NCBI GenBank assembly: GCA_025058535.1
Contig: JANXEL010000076.1
Location: 1 to 32,079 of the forward strand
Reading direction: 5' to 3'
From: Ignisphaera sp.
Lineage (GTDB): Archaea > Thermoproteota > Thermoprotei_A > Sulfolobales > Ignisphaeraceae
Length of the DNA stretch: 32,079 nt
The position numbers and the translations under genes were made by a program. Positions 1-7,664 of this stretch are shown piece by piece (the first letter of the stretch is position 1; every line of letters begins with the position of its first letter). The notes beneath the pieces were generated by a model that was not told where the DNA came from, ran no database searches, and saw only the letters and a program-made list of their open reading frames with translations.

Positions 1-344
1 TCATGCAATCCTATCATGAGATGCTTTAGAAGGAATGTGAAGTGCAAAAGGGAAACGGGTTGCACCACCTTTTAAGTTATTATCATCAGTGGTACCCAGA
101 GATCTTCAGAGAGCCGTAGTGCTAGCGAAAAACCAGTCCTATCACATCCAGCTACTTAGAGATTGACTACGATAGTGTGGTTCAGTTTTATGTTCTATAG
201 TCCATCACAATAGCTTGTACTGTTGCACACTTTTGATCTCGTCTTTAAACGGCATCATTGTTGTAGCAGAAGCTTACCACAAGCAGTTTCTAACTTCTCT
301 AGCTGTCCATATAAAACTGCTGACAATTGCGGTACGGGTGTATT
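1..344. other. Gene-free stretch at left edge
   Basis: No supported gene. Frame 1 is open from base 1 to a TAA at 73-75 and could be the last 24 codons of a gene outside the window (three Cys, many Arg/Lys), but this is too short to identify. The plus-strand reading frame at 215-412 runs through the tRNA-Gly complement and looks artefactual. An 8-bp inverted repeat (AGCAGTTT near 284, AAACTGCT near 316) lies just beyond the 3' end of the tRNA and might help end its transcript; that is a guess. Confidence 0.4.
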
Positions 345-423
345 TGGTGCGGCGGCCGGGATTTGAACCCGGGATCTCCGGCTTGGAAGGCCGGCGTCCT
401 AGACCAGGCTAGACGACCGCCGC
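345..423 (-). tRNA. tRNA-Gly (anticodon TCC)
   Basis: Read on the minus strand, the sequence folds into a full cloverleaf. The acceptor GCGGCGG pairs with CCGCCGC; the D arm is GTC/GAC; the anticodon stem CCGGC/GCCGG closes the loop CTTCCAA with anticodon TCC, which reads GGA; the T arm is CCGGG-TTCAAAT-CCCGG. The discriminator is A and a 3' CCA is encoded (345-347). No intron is present. A TATA-like CTATAAAC (minus strand, 460-467) lies about 40 nt upstream of the 5' end, so the gene probably has its own promoter and a short 5' leader. Confidence 0.97.
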
Positions 424-459
424 CCTGATAACCACTCTCTTACAGTGTCGGTAAAAAGT

Positions 460-467
460 GTTTATAG
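460..467 (-). promoter_or_regulatory. TATA-like box for tRNA-Gly
   Basis: CTATAAAC on the minus strand, centred about 40 nt before the mature 5' end of tRNA-Gly. An archaeal TSS about 27 nt downstream would leave a leader of about 13 nt. Confidence 0.45.
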
Positions 468-480
468 TTGCTAACTAGCT

Positions 481-1191
481 TCATCTATTGGATTGCTCGT
501 ATGTCAGATTATCAATGACTTCTCTGTATGCATGTTCAGCTGCATCCATCACCTTTTCTTTGTATTCTTTATCCACCCTGTACCAGTATTTGGGCTTCTC
601 TAAGCCCTTCAACGCCTTCACCATTAGAACTACACCCCTAATAACATTCGCAACGTCTAGTATGAAGTTCTCATTCTCTATTGGATTGTCATCTGATTCG
701 TGGTATGCTAGTGCCCATGGAGGTATAGCAGCTCCCATACTGTTCATTGTGACCATGAGATTCTGTATCACTGCAATTCCACCTGTATCGTTGCCAACCA
801 CTATGAATCCTGCAACCTTTCCCTCCATTCTACTCCTACCTTCGATGAAGATTGCGTTCTCAAATACCGTTAGCCTATCTATGAAATTCTTTAATGGGCC
901 AGGAACATTGTACCAGTATATAGGGCTTACAAATATTATGCCGTCACTCTCTGCTACCAATTCATAGAGCTTGTCCATATCGTCACCTAATACACAAGGA
1001 AGCTTACACATCCTAACACCATCGGAGACGCAGCCTATACATGGTTCTATCCTGTAGTCGAATAGATCTACCTCATAGGTGTGGACGTTCTCTATATCCC
1101 TGGCAATTTTAGATGCAAATCTGGCAACGATCCTCGAATTGCCGTACGGTCTAGGGGATGCACTCACGATTAGTAGCCTAGTGTCCATCAT
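481..1191 (-). CDS. NAD(P)H-dependent FMN reductase / flavodoxin-fold protein
   Basis: The protein belongs to the NADPH-dependent FMN reductase (flavodoxin-like) superfamily. The N-terminal beta strand and phosphate-binding loop read LLIVSASPRPYGNSR, and a second FMN-contact region reads FVSPIYWYNVPGPLKNFIDR, the classic SPIYW..P..LKNFIDR signature. Four Cys lie between them (in PCIGCVSDGVRMCKLPC), recalling the cluster-binding Cys run of archaeal iron-sulfur flavoproteins, but I cannot show that a cluster binds. I chose ATG at 1191, preceded by GGTGA; a GTG two codons upstream (1197) is also possible. It is divergent from the corrinoid methyltransferase pair, and a redox partner for keeping cobalt reduced would make sense, but that is inference. 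The substrate is unknown. Confidence 0.8.
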   Translation of the reverse strand: MMDTRLLIVSASPRPYGNSRIVARFASKIARDIENVHTYEVDLFDYRIEPCIGCVSDGVRMCKLPCVLGDDMDKLYELVAESDGIIFVSPIYWYNVPGPLKNFIDRLTVFENAIFIEGRSRMEGKVAGFIVVGNDTGGIAVIQNLMVTMNSMGAAIPPWALAYHESDDNPIENENFILDVANVIRGVVLMVKALKGLEKPKYWYRVDKEYKEKVMDAAEHAYREVIDNLTYEQSNR

Positions 1192-1478
1192 GCTCACCAG
1201 ATATCCTATAGCCTCAATAACCGCTCTTCCGCTATAGCAATAAACATCACAGTCTCTACTGAAGAATTTACCTAAATACTTTTTGGTTATACAGATCTAA
1301 GCCATCTAAAAGTTCCGTGATGGCTAAGCTCTGGTATGCATTGGAAACGCTATCTAGAATATTGATAATCAAGTGATAGATGATGATCGAGGGAATCTGC
1401 AGTACACCATCCAAGCATGGCTACTATAAAACTAAAAACCAGAACATGTAAAATAGAGGTAGTGGAAGTTGACAGAAA

Positions 1479-2765
1479 ATGAACCCTCGTAACCGCGTCC
1501 TGACCACCCTAAAGCATGAAGAGCCTGACAGAATTCCTATAGATATAGGTGCAACACCAAATACAGCATTTCATGTGCTCGTATATAGGGATGTGAGAAG
1601 AGCACTAAACCTACCTGAAAAGCCTATTAGAATTTTCGACTTTGGGCAACAGCTCGCTGAGATTGAAAAGGAGCTTCTGGAGTATTTCAATGTTGATGTT
1701 ATAAGCATTAACAGAACTTTAGAGCCGTGTGCACCCTATCCACATTCATGGGGATACAGAACTAGGGATGGAACAATTATCAGAGTATTAGATAGTGAGT
1801 GGAAGATGTGGAGCCGTAGAGATGGGGTGATTGTTGAGATACCTAGGTATATAGATGTTGTTGAAGCAGAAGATGGATATGTGGCGTACATAGGTGGAAA
1901 AATTGTAGGTAAGATGCCTAGGGATGGATACTACTTCTGGGGATTAGATAGATACGGGGAATACACACCGTTGGCAGAGGCGAGGAATGTTGATGACGTG
2001 AAGAAGATTGATTGGGAATCTTATAGGGTGAGCAACGATTATGTTGAGACCCTCAGAAAACGGGCAGAGTACCTCTATAGAAATACAGAGTACGCACTCA
2101 TATTTACAGGTGCTGGTTCTCTGCATGAGTGGGGTCAGGGACTTAGAGGTTGGAGTAGATGGTTATCCGATTTAAGGGTCAGAAGGCCGCTTGCTGAAGC
2201 CGTACTGGATCACATGATGGATGTATTGAAGTACAATGTTGATAACTACGTCAGTGTACTAAAGGACTACGTCCACGTTATCGGCTTCAGCGACGATTTT
2301 GGTACTGAGGAAGGTCCTCAGATTTCCGTACAGACGTTCAGAGACTTCTATAAGCACAGGTATGAAGAGCTCTTCAGCATAGTTAAAAGGAGATCGAAAA
2401 TGTATATATATCTACACAGCTGCGGCTCCATACAACCCTTAATTAGGGAGTTTATTGATGTCGGTGTCGATATTCTTAATCCCGTCCAAATCTCTGCTAA
2501 GGGTATGGATCCTGTGGAGCTGAAGAAGAGATTTGGTGAACAGGTAGTGTTCTGGGGTGGTGGTGCAGACACTCAGCACGTGCTACCATTTGCGGAACCA
2601 GAGGAGGTGGTGGAGCACGTAAAAAAGCTTATAGAGATACTCGCACCTGGAGGAGGATATGTATATGCATCAGTGCACAACATACAACCACCAACACCAC
2701 CGCAGAACATAATAGCAATGTACAAAACAGCATACAAATATGGGCAATACCCTATAAAAACTTAA
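1479..2765 (+). CDS. URO-D family corrinoid methyltransferase (MtaA/CmuA-like)
   Basis: A 428-residue member of the uroporphyrinogen decarboxylase superfamily (COG0407 type), most likely a methyltransferase acting on the corrinoid protein encoded next to it rather than a haem enzyme. Seen: the family N-terminus (NRVLTTLKHEEPDRIPID), a conserved GFSDDFGTEEGPQIS region near 270, HSC at 313-315 (the His-X-Cys zinc ligand pair of MtaA/MtbA), GGGADTQHVLPF near 360 and YVYASVHNIQPP near 400. The second zinc Cys found late in MtaA/MtbA is absent; His400 lies in that part of the protein, so the metal site may differ. The promoter is probably ACTATAAAACT near 1422-1432. The gene lies 39 nt before the corrinoid protein. 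Substrate and acceptor cannot be read from sequence. Confidence 0.82.
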   Translation: MNPRNRVLTTLKHEEPDRIPIDIGATPNTAFHVLVYRDVRRALNLPEKPIRIFDFGQQLAEIEKELLEYFNVDVISINRTLEPCAPYPHSWGYRTRDGTIIRVLDSEWKMWSRRDGVIVEIPRYIDVVEAEDGYVAYIGGKIVGKMPRDGYYFWGLDRYGEYTPLAEARNVDDVKKIDWESYRVSNDYVETLRKRAEYLYRNTEYALIFTGAGSLHEWGQGLRGWSRWLSDLRVRRPLAEAVLDHMMDVLKYNVDNYVSVLKDYVHVIGFSDDFGTEEGPQISVQTFRDFYKHRYEELFSIVKRRSKMYIYLHSCGSIQPLIREFIDVGVDILNPVQISAKGMDPVELKKRFGEQVVFWGGGADTQHVLPFAEPEEVVEHVKKLIEILAPGGGYVYASVHNIQPPTPPQNIIAMYKTAYKYGQYPIKT

Positions 2766-2775
2766 AAATTTAATA
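2763..2775 (+). promoter_or_regulatory. Possible internal promoter for the corrinoid protein
   Basis: The stretch TAAAAATTTAATA straddles the stop codon of the methyltransferase and lies about 35 nt before the corrinoid gene start, the usual spacing for a crenarchaeal TATA box with a short leader. The two genes may therefore be expressed both together and separately. Confidence 0.35.
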
Positions 2776-2804
2776 TCTTCGTAGAGCACCTGCTGGTAGT
2801 GTAT

Positions 2805-3452
2805 ATGAGCAGTATTCTCGATAGAATAAGAGATTCTGTTGCAAGCCTTGATGTGGATAGCACGCTAAGCTATGTTAGAGATGCTTTGAATGGAGGTTTC
2901 GATGTCAAGTCGATAATTGACGCTCTTGCTATGGGCATGGAGATTGTTGGTAAGAGGTATGAGGAGGGCGAGTATTTCGTTTCTGATCTCATTGTTGCTG
3001 GAGAGATCTTTAGTGAGGCTATGGCTATTCTAAGGCCGAAGATTGTAGAGTCCAGAAGGGGGACCAAGCCCCTTGGTAAGGTTGTGATAGGTACTGTGTA
3101 TGGAGATATACACGATATTGGTAAGAACCTTGTTGCTACATTTCTGGAAGCAGCTGGCTTTGAGGTTATCGATCTTGGAGTTGATGTACCGCCGCAGAAG
3201 TTTGTAGAGGCTATTAAAATGCATAGCCCAGATATTGTGGGTATGTCAGCGCTACTAACATCAACAATGATGCACATGAAGGTGGTTATAGAAGCTATTA
3301 AGAGGGAAGGTCTGAGAGACACGGTTAAGGTAATTATTGGAGGGGCGCCGGTGACAGAAAAGTTTGCTAGGGAAATAGGTGCAGATGCATATGGAGAAAA
3401 TGCTTATAGAGCGGTGGAGATCTGCAGAAAATTGTTGGAGAAAAGGGGTTAG
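2805..3452 (+). CDS. Corrinoid (B12-binding) methyl-carrier protein, MtbC/MttC-like
   Basis: A 215-residue two-domain methyl carrier. Residues 1 to about 88 form the helical cap domain (ALAMGMEIVGKRYEEGEYFVSDLIVAGE is typical of MtaC/MtbC/MttC and MetH). The Rossmann-like B12 domain follows, with GDIHDIGKN at 100-108: Asp101, His103 and Gly106 are the DxHxxG motif whose His is the lower cobalt ligand. The later GMSALLTSTM and IIGGAPVT are the other cobalamin-contact segments. I chose ATG 2805, preceded by GGTAGT; a GTG at 2799 is the longer alternative. It lies immediately after the URO-D-type methyltransferase, the standard pairing in methyl-transfer systems. The family's usual third member, a substrate-specific methyltransferase, and the reductive activator are not in this window. 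Confidence 0.92.
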   Translation: MSSILDRIRDSVASLDVDSTLSYVRDALNGGFDVKSIIDALAMGMEIVGKRYEEGEYFVSDLIVAGEIFSEAMAILRPKIVESRRGTKPLGKVVIGTVYGDIHDIGKNLVATFLEAAGFEVIDLGVDVPPQKFVEAIKMHSPDIVGMSALLTSTMMHMKVVIEAIKREGLRDTVKVIIGGAPVTEKFAREIGADAYGENAYRAVEICRKLLEKRG

Positions 3453-3482
3453 AGGTTTTGCCCCCAGCATTATTAGATGGGA

Positions 3483-3495
3483 TTTGCTTTTTTGA
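3483..3495 (+). terminator. T-rich terminator-like tract after corrinoid gene
   Basis: A pyrimidine run (TTTGCTTTTTTG) about 35 nt after the corrinoid gene stop is the kind of oligo-T signal at which archaeal RNA polymerase terminates. Confidence 0.35.
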
Positions 3496-3656
3496 ATTCA
3501 TAGATTGTCCAGATGCTGATTCGCCCACAAGCTTTTGCTTACTCAGCTTTCATTGCCCAATTAAAGAGCTAAGGACGCTCTCAAGGTGAATACTGTGCAA
3601 CATACGACTATAAATCTGCCCATATACCATCTACAGAGTCGGCAAGGTTGTTACCG

Positions 3657-4583
3657 ATGAGGCCCATCATAGTTGTTCATGGAGGTGCTGGCAGCTGGCG
3701 TGTTGATAGCACGCTTTTAGATAGTATTAAAGCAGCTTTAGAGAACGCTCTACTGAGCGGTTTTAGACTGTCCTACAGCGGTTCCGCTCTTGATATGGTT
3801 GTCGAGTCTGTTAAAGTTTTAGAAGATTCTGGTATCTTTAATGCTGGTACTGGTAGTACCGTTGATTTATCTGGCAACGCCTCAATGGATGCTGGCATCA
3901 TGTTTGAGCATAGAGCCGGTGCTGTCGCGTATGTTAGGTATCCCAGGAATCCAATAGTCCTTGCAAAACACGTCTATAGCTACACCAATCATATACTCAT
4001 AGCAGGCTCTGCTGCTGATGATCTTGCCAGAAGGCTTGGTCTTGAGCCTCATCCAGGGCCTAGCGAGAGGTGGGTAGCGCTTTACAAGGATTACATAGAG
4101 AGGATTAGGAGAGGTGAAAGAATACCTACACACTTTAGCAGAAGTCTAAGTCTGTGGATGAATATAGGGGATACTGTGGGGGCTGTTGCACTCGATGGGA
4201 ATGGTAGGTTAGCAGCTGCCGTTAGCACAGGGGGCATCTTCCTAAAGTTCCCCGGAAGGGTTGGCGACTCCCCCATACCTGGAGCAGGCTTCTATGCAAA
4301 TGAATGTGGTGCCGCAGCAGCAACAGGTGTAGGAGAGTACATAATACTGAGCCATTTAACTCTGAAGGTTGTAGAGGGTATATGTAGAGGGAAGGACGTT
4401 GCAAAAGCTTCAAAGGAGGCTCTAGATGCGCTAACCAGTAGATTTGGATCCAAAACCGCTGGTATTATAGCCATAGATAGCAGTGGAAGACTGTATGCAG
4501 CATACAACACGGAGGCCATGCCTTGGGGCTACATAGATGGTAGTGGTAAAATTGCGCTGGGAGGTCTGCCGAACCCTATATAA
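3657..4583 (+). CDS. Plant-type L-asparaginase / isoaspartyl peptidase
   Basis: An Ntn-hydrolase precursor of 308 residues. It should cleave itself to expose a threonine nucleophile and then hydrolyse L-asparagine or beta-aspartyl (isoaspartyl) peptides, a protein-damage repair and salvage role. Seen: N-terminal IIVVHGGAGSW, NAGTGSTVDLSGNASMDAG, then GDTVGAVALD at 171-180, where Thr173 is the predicted nucleophile and Gly171-Asp172 precede the cut. The substrate-binding STGGIFLKFPGRVGDSPIPG follows. The C-terminal part is slightly short for the family. I chose ATG 3657 because MRPIIVVHGGAG is the usual N-terminus; TTG 3648 is in frame. GACTATAAATCT near 3607-3618 is a suitable promoter. The gene stands alone. 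Confidence 0.93.
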   Translation: MRPIIVVHGGAGSWRVDSTLLDSIKAALENALLSGFRLSYSGSALDMVVESVKVLEDSGIFNAGTGSTVDLSGNASMDAGIMFEHRAGAVAYVRYPRNPIVLAKHVYSYTNHILIAGSAADDLARRLGLEPHPGPSERWVALYKDYIERIRRGERIPTHFSRSLSLWMNIGDTVGAVALDGNGRLAAAVSTGGIFLKFPGRVGDSPIPGAGFYANECGAAAATGVGEYIILSHLTLKVVEGICRGKDVAKASKEALDALTSRFGSKTAGIIAIDSSGRLYAAYNTEAMPWGYIDGSGKIALGGLPNPI

Positions 4584-4667
4584 GAACACCATACCTCGCA
4601 CTCTTCACCCCTTGAACTGAAGTTCCCCAACTTCATGAAGTGTTTTGAAGCCGGAGCTCTCAACCAT

Positions 4668-4678
4668 ACTTTATTTTT
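4668..4678 (+). promoter_or_regulatory. TATA box placing a leaderless GTG start
   Basis: ACTTTATTTTT is centred about 27 nt before GTG 4701, which fits a leaderless transcript and argues against the longer reading frame beginning at 4635. Confidence 0.5.
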
Positions 4679-4700
4679 GAGCCAGATCTGCTATACTTGG

Positions 4701-5219
4701 GTGAAGCCTGTGATTATAGGCGTTATGAGCGATAGCCACGATAATTTAGAAGCGGTCTCAGCCGCTCTAGCCATCTTTAGGAATGAAAATGTAGAAGCAT
4801 TGATACATCTAGGAGATATAATCTCCCCCTTTATGTTCATGAGAATAGTAGAGTTTCCAACCAGAATTATAGCTCTCCTCGGCAATAATGATGGTGATGT
4901 ACTGAGTCTTAGAGAGATAGCACTTAAAGCCGGTGCCACAGTCAGGCAAAACGTTCACTCCATATCAATAGGAAACAGAAAGATCCTCTTAATCCACGGA
5001 TTTGGAGCAGCCGATCAGACAAAAGAAATTGTGGATTCAATCTCATTGTCTGGCAGTTACGATGCTATCTTCTACGGACATACACACAGAGTTGATGCTC
5101 ATTTTAGCAATAAAACCCTTGTACTGAATCCTGGAGAGGTATGTGGATACATAACAGGTAGAAGGAGTATAGCAATAGTAGATACATTAACAATGAACTA
5201 CAGAATAATAGAGTTTTGA
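4701..5219 (+). CDS. YfcE/MJ0936-type metallophosphoesterase
   Basis: A calcineurin-like phosphodiesterase of 172 residues, the size of the MJ0936/YfcE family, which hydrolyses phosphodiesters in vitro with Mn or Ni; its cellular substrate is unknown. All metal-site motifs are visible in order: SDSH (D-x-H), GDII, GNND, HG, GHTH. GTG 4701 is chosen because translation from it starts just before the first beta strand (KPVIIGVMSDSH) and because a TATA box sits at leaderless distance; the upstream ATG 4635 would add 22 residues not expected in the family. The gene lies between the asparaginase and tRNA-His, on the same strand, with separate promoters likely. Confidence 0.9.
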   Translation: MKPVIIGVMSDSHDNLEAVSAALAIFRNENVEALIHLGDIISPFMFMRIVEFPTRIIALLGNNDGDVLSLREIALKAGATVRQNVHSISIGNRKILLIHGFGAADQTKEIVDSISLSGSYDAIFYGHTHRVDAHFSNKTLVLNPGEVCGYITGRRSIAIVDTLTMNYRIIEF

Positions 5220-5275
5220 AAACACGAGCACAAGAAGAGTTTTTTAGCCCACAATAAAACAGAGCCTACCTAGGT

Positions 5276-5368
5276 GGCCGCGGTAGCTCAGCCTGGTTAG
5301 AGCGCGGGACTGTGGGGCTAAACTGTGCAGAGATCCCGAGGTCCCGGGTTCGAATCCCGGCCGCGGCC
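5276..5368 (+). tRNA. tRNA-His (anticodon GTG) with 17-nt intron
   Basis: The acceptor GCCGCGG/CCGCGGC is preceded by an encoded G at -1 (5276) facing C73 (5368), the histidine identity pair. The anticodon stem is CGGGA/TCCCG with anticodon GTG at 5312-5314. A 17-nt intron occupies 5316-5332, between positions 37 and 38. It forms a regular bulge-helix-bulge: CTGT of the exon pairs with GCAG of the intron (one G-U), flanked by three-nt bulges GGG and AGA, each cut after its second base. CCA is not encoded, unlike the other three tRNAs in the window. A T-rich box (TTTTTTAG near 5239-5247) is upstream. Confidence 0.96.
5316..5332 (+). other. tRNA-His intron
   Basis: The intron starts after G37 and ends before A38. 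Inner pairing (GC with GT around a short loop), the four-base-pair central helix and two three-nt bulges match the canonical substrate of archaeal tRNA splicing endonuclease. Confidence 0.88.
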
Positions 5369-5405
5369 CTCTAATAATCCCTGTATGCACGAATTGAGAA
5401 ATCAA

Positions 5406-5627
5406 ATGAGTAGGGAGAGCTGCATGCCTAGACACACAGTGTACAGAAAGATGCTCGAGAAACTCGGCTTAAAACAGCTAGATGTATATAGATATAAAGA
5501 TAGAGACGTTATAAGAGCCTTAAAAATAGTAGATAACAAAATCTTATTGATAGAGCTCCCAAGGCATCGAGAGGAAATGAGTACAGAAGAGTTTACAAAC
5601 TATATAAGATCTAAAATATCGAAGTAG
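5406..5627 (+). CDS. Small hypothetical protein
   Basis: A basic protein of 73 residues (or 67 from ATG 5424, which has an AGGGAG SD-like stretch about 8 nt upstream). I do not recognise a family. The sequence alternates a helical, Lys/Arg-rich first half (YRKMLEKLGLKQLDVYRYK) with a beta-like stretch (ALKIVDNKILLIELP) and a C-terminal helix (STEEFTNYIRSKISK), so a small folded alpha/beta protein is plausible. The same frame runs back through tRNA-His, so the start must lie downstream of 5368. AT-rich CTAATAATCC right after the tRNA may be its TATA box. Function unknown. Confidence 0.6.
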   Translation: MSRESCMPRHTVYRKMLEKLGLKQLDVYRYKDRDVIRALKIVDNKILLIELPRHREEMSTEEFTNYIRSKISK

Positions 5628-5632
5628 CTGTC

Positions 5633-5714
5633 CCCCGCTCAACTAATCTCCCCACATCTCCATATCCCCTCAGGGGGTCAGTCAGAGAGACGTGAGGCAA
5701 CGGGGGCGTGACCC
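5633..5714. repeat. GC-rich cluster of inverted repeats
   Basis: Between the small protein and uppS, the sequence holds CCCC-TCA-GGGG (near 5665-5677), a longer-range GGGTCA (near 5674) paired with TGACCC (near 5709), and further C/G runs (CCCCC near 5633, GGGGG near 5703). It stands out from the AT-rich surroundings. It could be a structured RNA or terminator region; no known RNA class is recognised. Confidence 0.35.
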
Positions 5715-5838
5715 ACTATTGCTAGAGAACCTAAAAATATTTAGTAGAATTAACCAACTAACTCACTTTATGCGGCAGCAATGATAAATTTAGTGTAGGA
5801 GTGATACTACTCCAATCGATATATAATTAGGTAAGTGA

Positions 5839-6696
5839 ATGAACGTGAATGAAAGGCTCATAAATTTAATCGATAAATTAATAGAATTTGCAATCAAGAC
5901 AAAGGCTAAGAATGTGCTAAAGCCATTGATAGACGTAGTTTACCTGCTATACGAACGGTATCTATTTAAACAGATAACCAATAGAAATATGCCAAAACAT
6001 ATAGCTATAATTCCCGATGGTAATAGAAGGTGGGCGCGGTCCCACGGACTAGATCCTCTGGAGGGTCATAGATATGGATACGAAAAAGTACGTGAGGTAC
6101 TGAGATGGATCTACGATCTGGGTATAAATGTTGTCACAATATATGCCATGTCATACGAAAACTGTCTGTACAGATCTGAGGACGAGAAACAGAACCTATT
6201 CAATATAATTAGACGCGGCTTTGAGGAGCTCATAGAGAGTGATACGATACATGACTATCGGGTTAGGATTAAGGTTTTTGGAAAGCTAGATCTTGTTAGA
6301 GAGGATATTGTTAAATATGCAAAGCTTCTAGAGATGGAAACCTCTGGGTACAACGATAGGTATCTGAATATAGCTCTCTGCTATGGTGGGAGGCAGGAAA
6401 TAGTAAATGCTGTAAAGAACATAGTATCGGAGGTATTTAACAAGAGGATCGGTATAGATGACATTTCGGAGGATTATGTGAGGAAGCATCTCAGTACATC
6501 GCATCTAGAGAATTTCTCGGAGCCTGATCTAGTGATCAGAACATCAGGTGAGATGAGAATAAGCAATTTTCTTCTGTGGCAAATAGCGTATAGCGAACTT
6601 TATTTCTGTGATGTGTTTTGGCCGGATTTTAGAAAAATAGATCTGTACCGTGCTATCCGAGCATATCAAAAAAGAGAGCGGAGATTTGGAAAATAA
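5839..6696 (+). CDS. uppS: cis-Prenyltransferase (undecaprenyl/polyprenyl diphosphate synthase)
   Basis: It condenses isopentenyl diphosphate units in cis onto an allylic primer to make the long polyprenyl carrier; in archaea this becomes the dolichol-type lipid used in protein N-glycosylation. Seen: HIAIIPDGNRRWAR with the catalytic Asp60, GHRYGYEKVREVLRW, TIYAMSYENCLYRSEDE, LCYGGRQEIVNAVK, and the C-terminal PDLVIRTSGEMRISNFLLWQIAYSELYF. All five conserved family regions are present. A 50-residue N-terminal helical extension precedes the catalytic domain. The start ATG 5839 has AGGTAAGTGA before it. A hairpin GGAGT-GATACT-ACTCC lies in the leader near 5800. It stands alone on the plus strand. 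Confidence 0.95.
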   Translation: MNVNERLINLIDKLIEFAIKTKAKNVLKPLIDVVYLLYERYLFKQITNRNMPKHIAIIPDGNRRWARSHGLDPLEGHRYGYEKVREVLRWIYDLGINVVTIYAMSYENCLYRSEDEKQNLFNIIRRGFEELIESDTIHDYRVRIKVFGKLDLVREDIVKYAKLLEMETSGYNDRYLNIALCYGGRQEIVNAVKNIVSEVFNKRIGIDDISEDYVRKHLSTSHLENFSEPDLVIRTSGEMRISNFLLWQIAYSELYFCDVFWPDFRKIDLYRAIRAYQKRERRFGK

Positions 6697-6711
6697 ACGG
6701 TGTTTCTGGTG

Positions 6712-7635
6712 CTAACCTCCAGCACCACCCCTATCCTCTTCAGCCTCTCCTAGAGCGATATACAGATCATATATGGATAGCCTCTCCCCTCTATTGAGCT
6801 TCTCGAGGGCACTCTTCTTCTTTTCTCTTATTACTTTCTCCTTGGCAGATTCCCTAGATTCGATTTGAATTCTCTTTATTTCACTAAGTATCTCGATGTA
6901 GCGCTGCCTCTTTTCGTTTATTGAATTCGCTATAGATTTCAGCTTCTCCCTAATACTGTCGCGCTTCTTTTTAGTCTCGATGATGTCCCTAACCAATTCA
7001 CCAATGCTCTGCTTAATCTTATTCCTCTCCTCCTTAGCTAGTGCAATGCTATTTCTGCATTCGCTCAGCTCTGTAATGACCCTGTTCAGCTCCTCCCTTA
7101 CGCTATTTACCGCCTTTTTTATCCCATCGTACTTCTGTATGAGTTCAGAGTAACGCTTCTGATTGGTGGCTATAGCCTTAAATGTGTGTTCTAGATTCGC
7201 AATTTCACCTACTATCCTATCCTCATCCCTTTGATCGAGATACGGCGTTGTTATGATTGTCCATTCCAGCTGTTCAATCCGCTGCTTAATTTCATCTAGA
7301 CTCATGCGCACCTTTACGGGCTGTAGCTTCTTGAGCTCAACCGACACCTCCTTCAATTCGTGAAGGTGATCCTTTATCGTGCTTCTCAGGCTGGCCGACC
7401 TATCCTTAAGATTGTTCAGCTTCTGGTACAGCTCATTCAATTTATTTCTAATTTTATCCAATTCATCTCTAAGTCTGCGAACCTCGCTACGCTTCCTGGC
7501 CAGCTCCTCTCGAATCTCAGTGAGCTCTTTTCTAAGGTTCTGCCTCTCGGTAATGAGGAGCTGAAGCTCTTCTCTAATGCTTCCTAATTCCCTCTGGAGA
7601 ATTTCTATATCAGCCTTACCCTTAGATCCCTCCAT
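6712..7635 (-). CDS. COG1340-type long coiled-coil protein
   Basis: A 307-residue protein that is almost entirely charged heptad-like helix, interrupted near the middle by a short conserved break (RIEQLEWTIITTPYLDQRDEDRIVGEIANLE) and ended by LEKLNRGERLSIYDLYIALGE. Both pieces match the archaeal COG1340 family of uncharacterised coiled-coil proteins. There is no signal peptide or membrane segment, so it is cytosolic. It is last in a minus-strand operon after a GPN-loop GTPase (29-nt gap) and a radical SAM protein. A structural or adaptor role is the most that can be said. Start ATG 7635 is preceded by AGAAGGT. Confidence 0.82.
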   Translation of the reverse strand: MEGSKGKADIEILQRELGSIREELQLLITERQNLRKELTEIREELARKRSEVRRLRDELDKIRNKLNELYQKLNNLKDRSASLRSTIKDHLHELKEVSVELKKLQPVKVRMSLDEIKQRIEQLEWTIITTPYLDQRDEDRIVGEIANLEHTFKAIATNQKRYSELIQKYDGIKKAVNSVREELNRVITELSECRNSIALAKEERNKIKQSIGELVRDIIETKKKRDSIREKLKSIANSINEKRQRYIEILSEIKRIQIESRESAKEKVIREKKKSALEKLNRGERLSIYDLYIALGEAEEDRGGAGG

Positions 7636-7664
7636 GATGTAGACCTTCTTATCTATAGCGTTTC

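Noticed and set aside
215-412. 65-codon plus-strand frame over the tRNA-Gly complement
   Set aside because: It runs through the antisense of a clear tRNA, shows no SD or family resemblance.
5633-5677. Possible H/ACA RNA on the minus strand (CCCCC...GGGGG followed by ACA)
   Set aside because: The interior is purine-rich and cannot form the upper stem or a K-turn.
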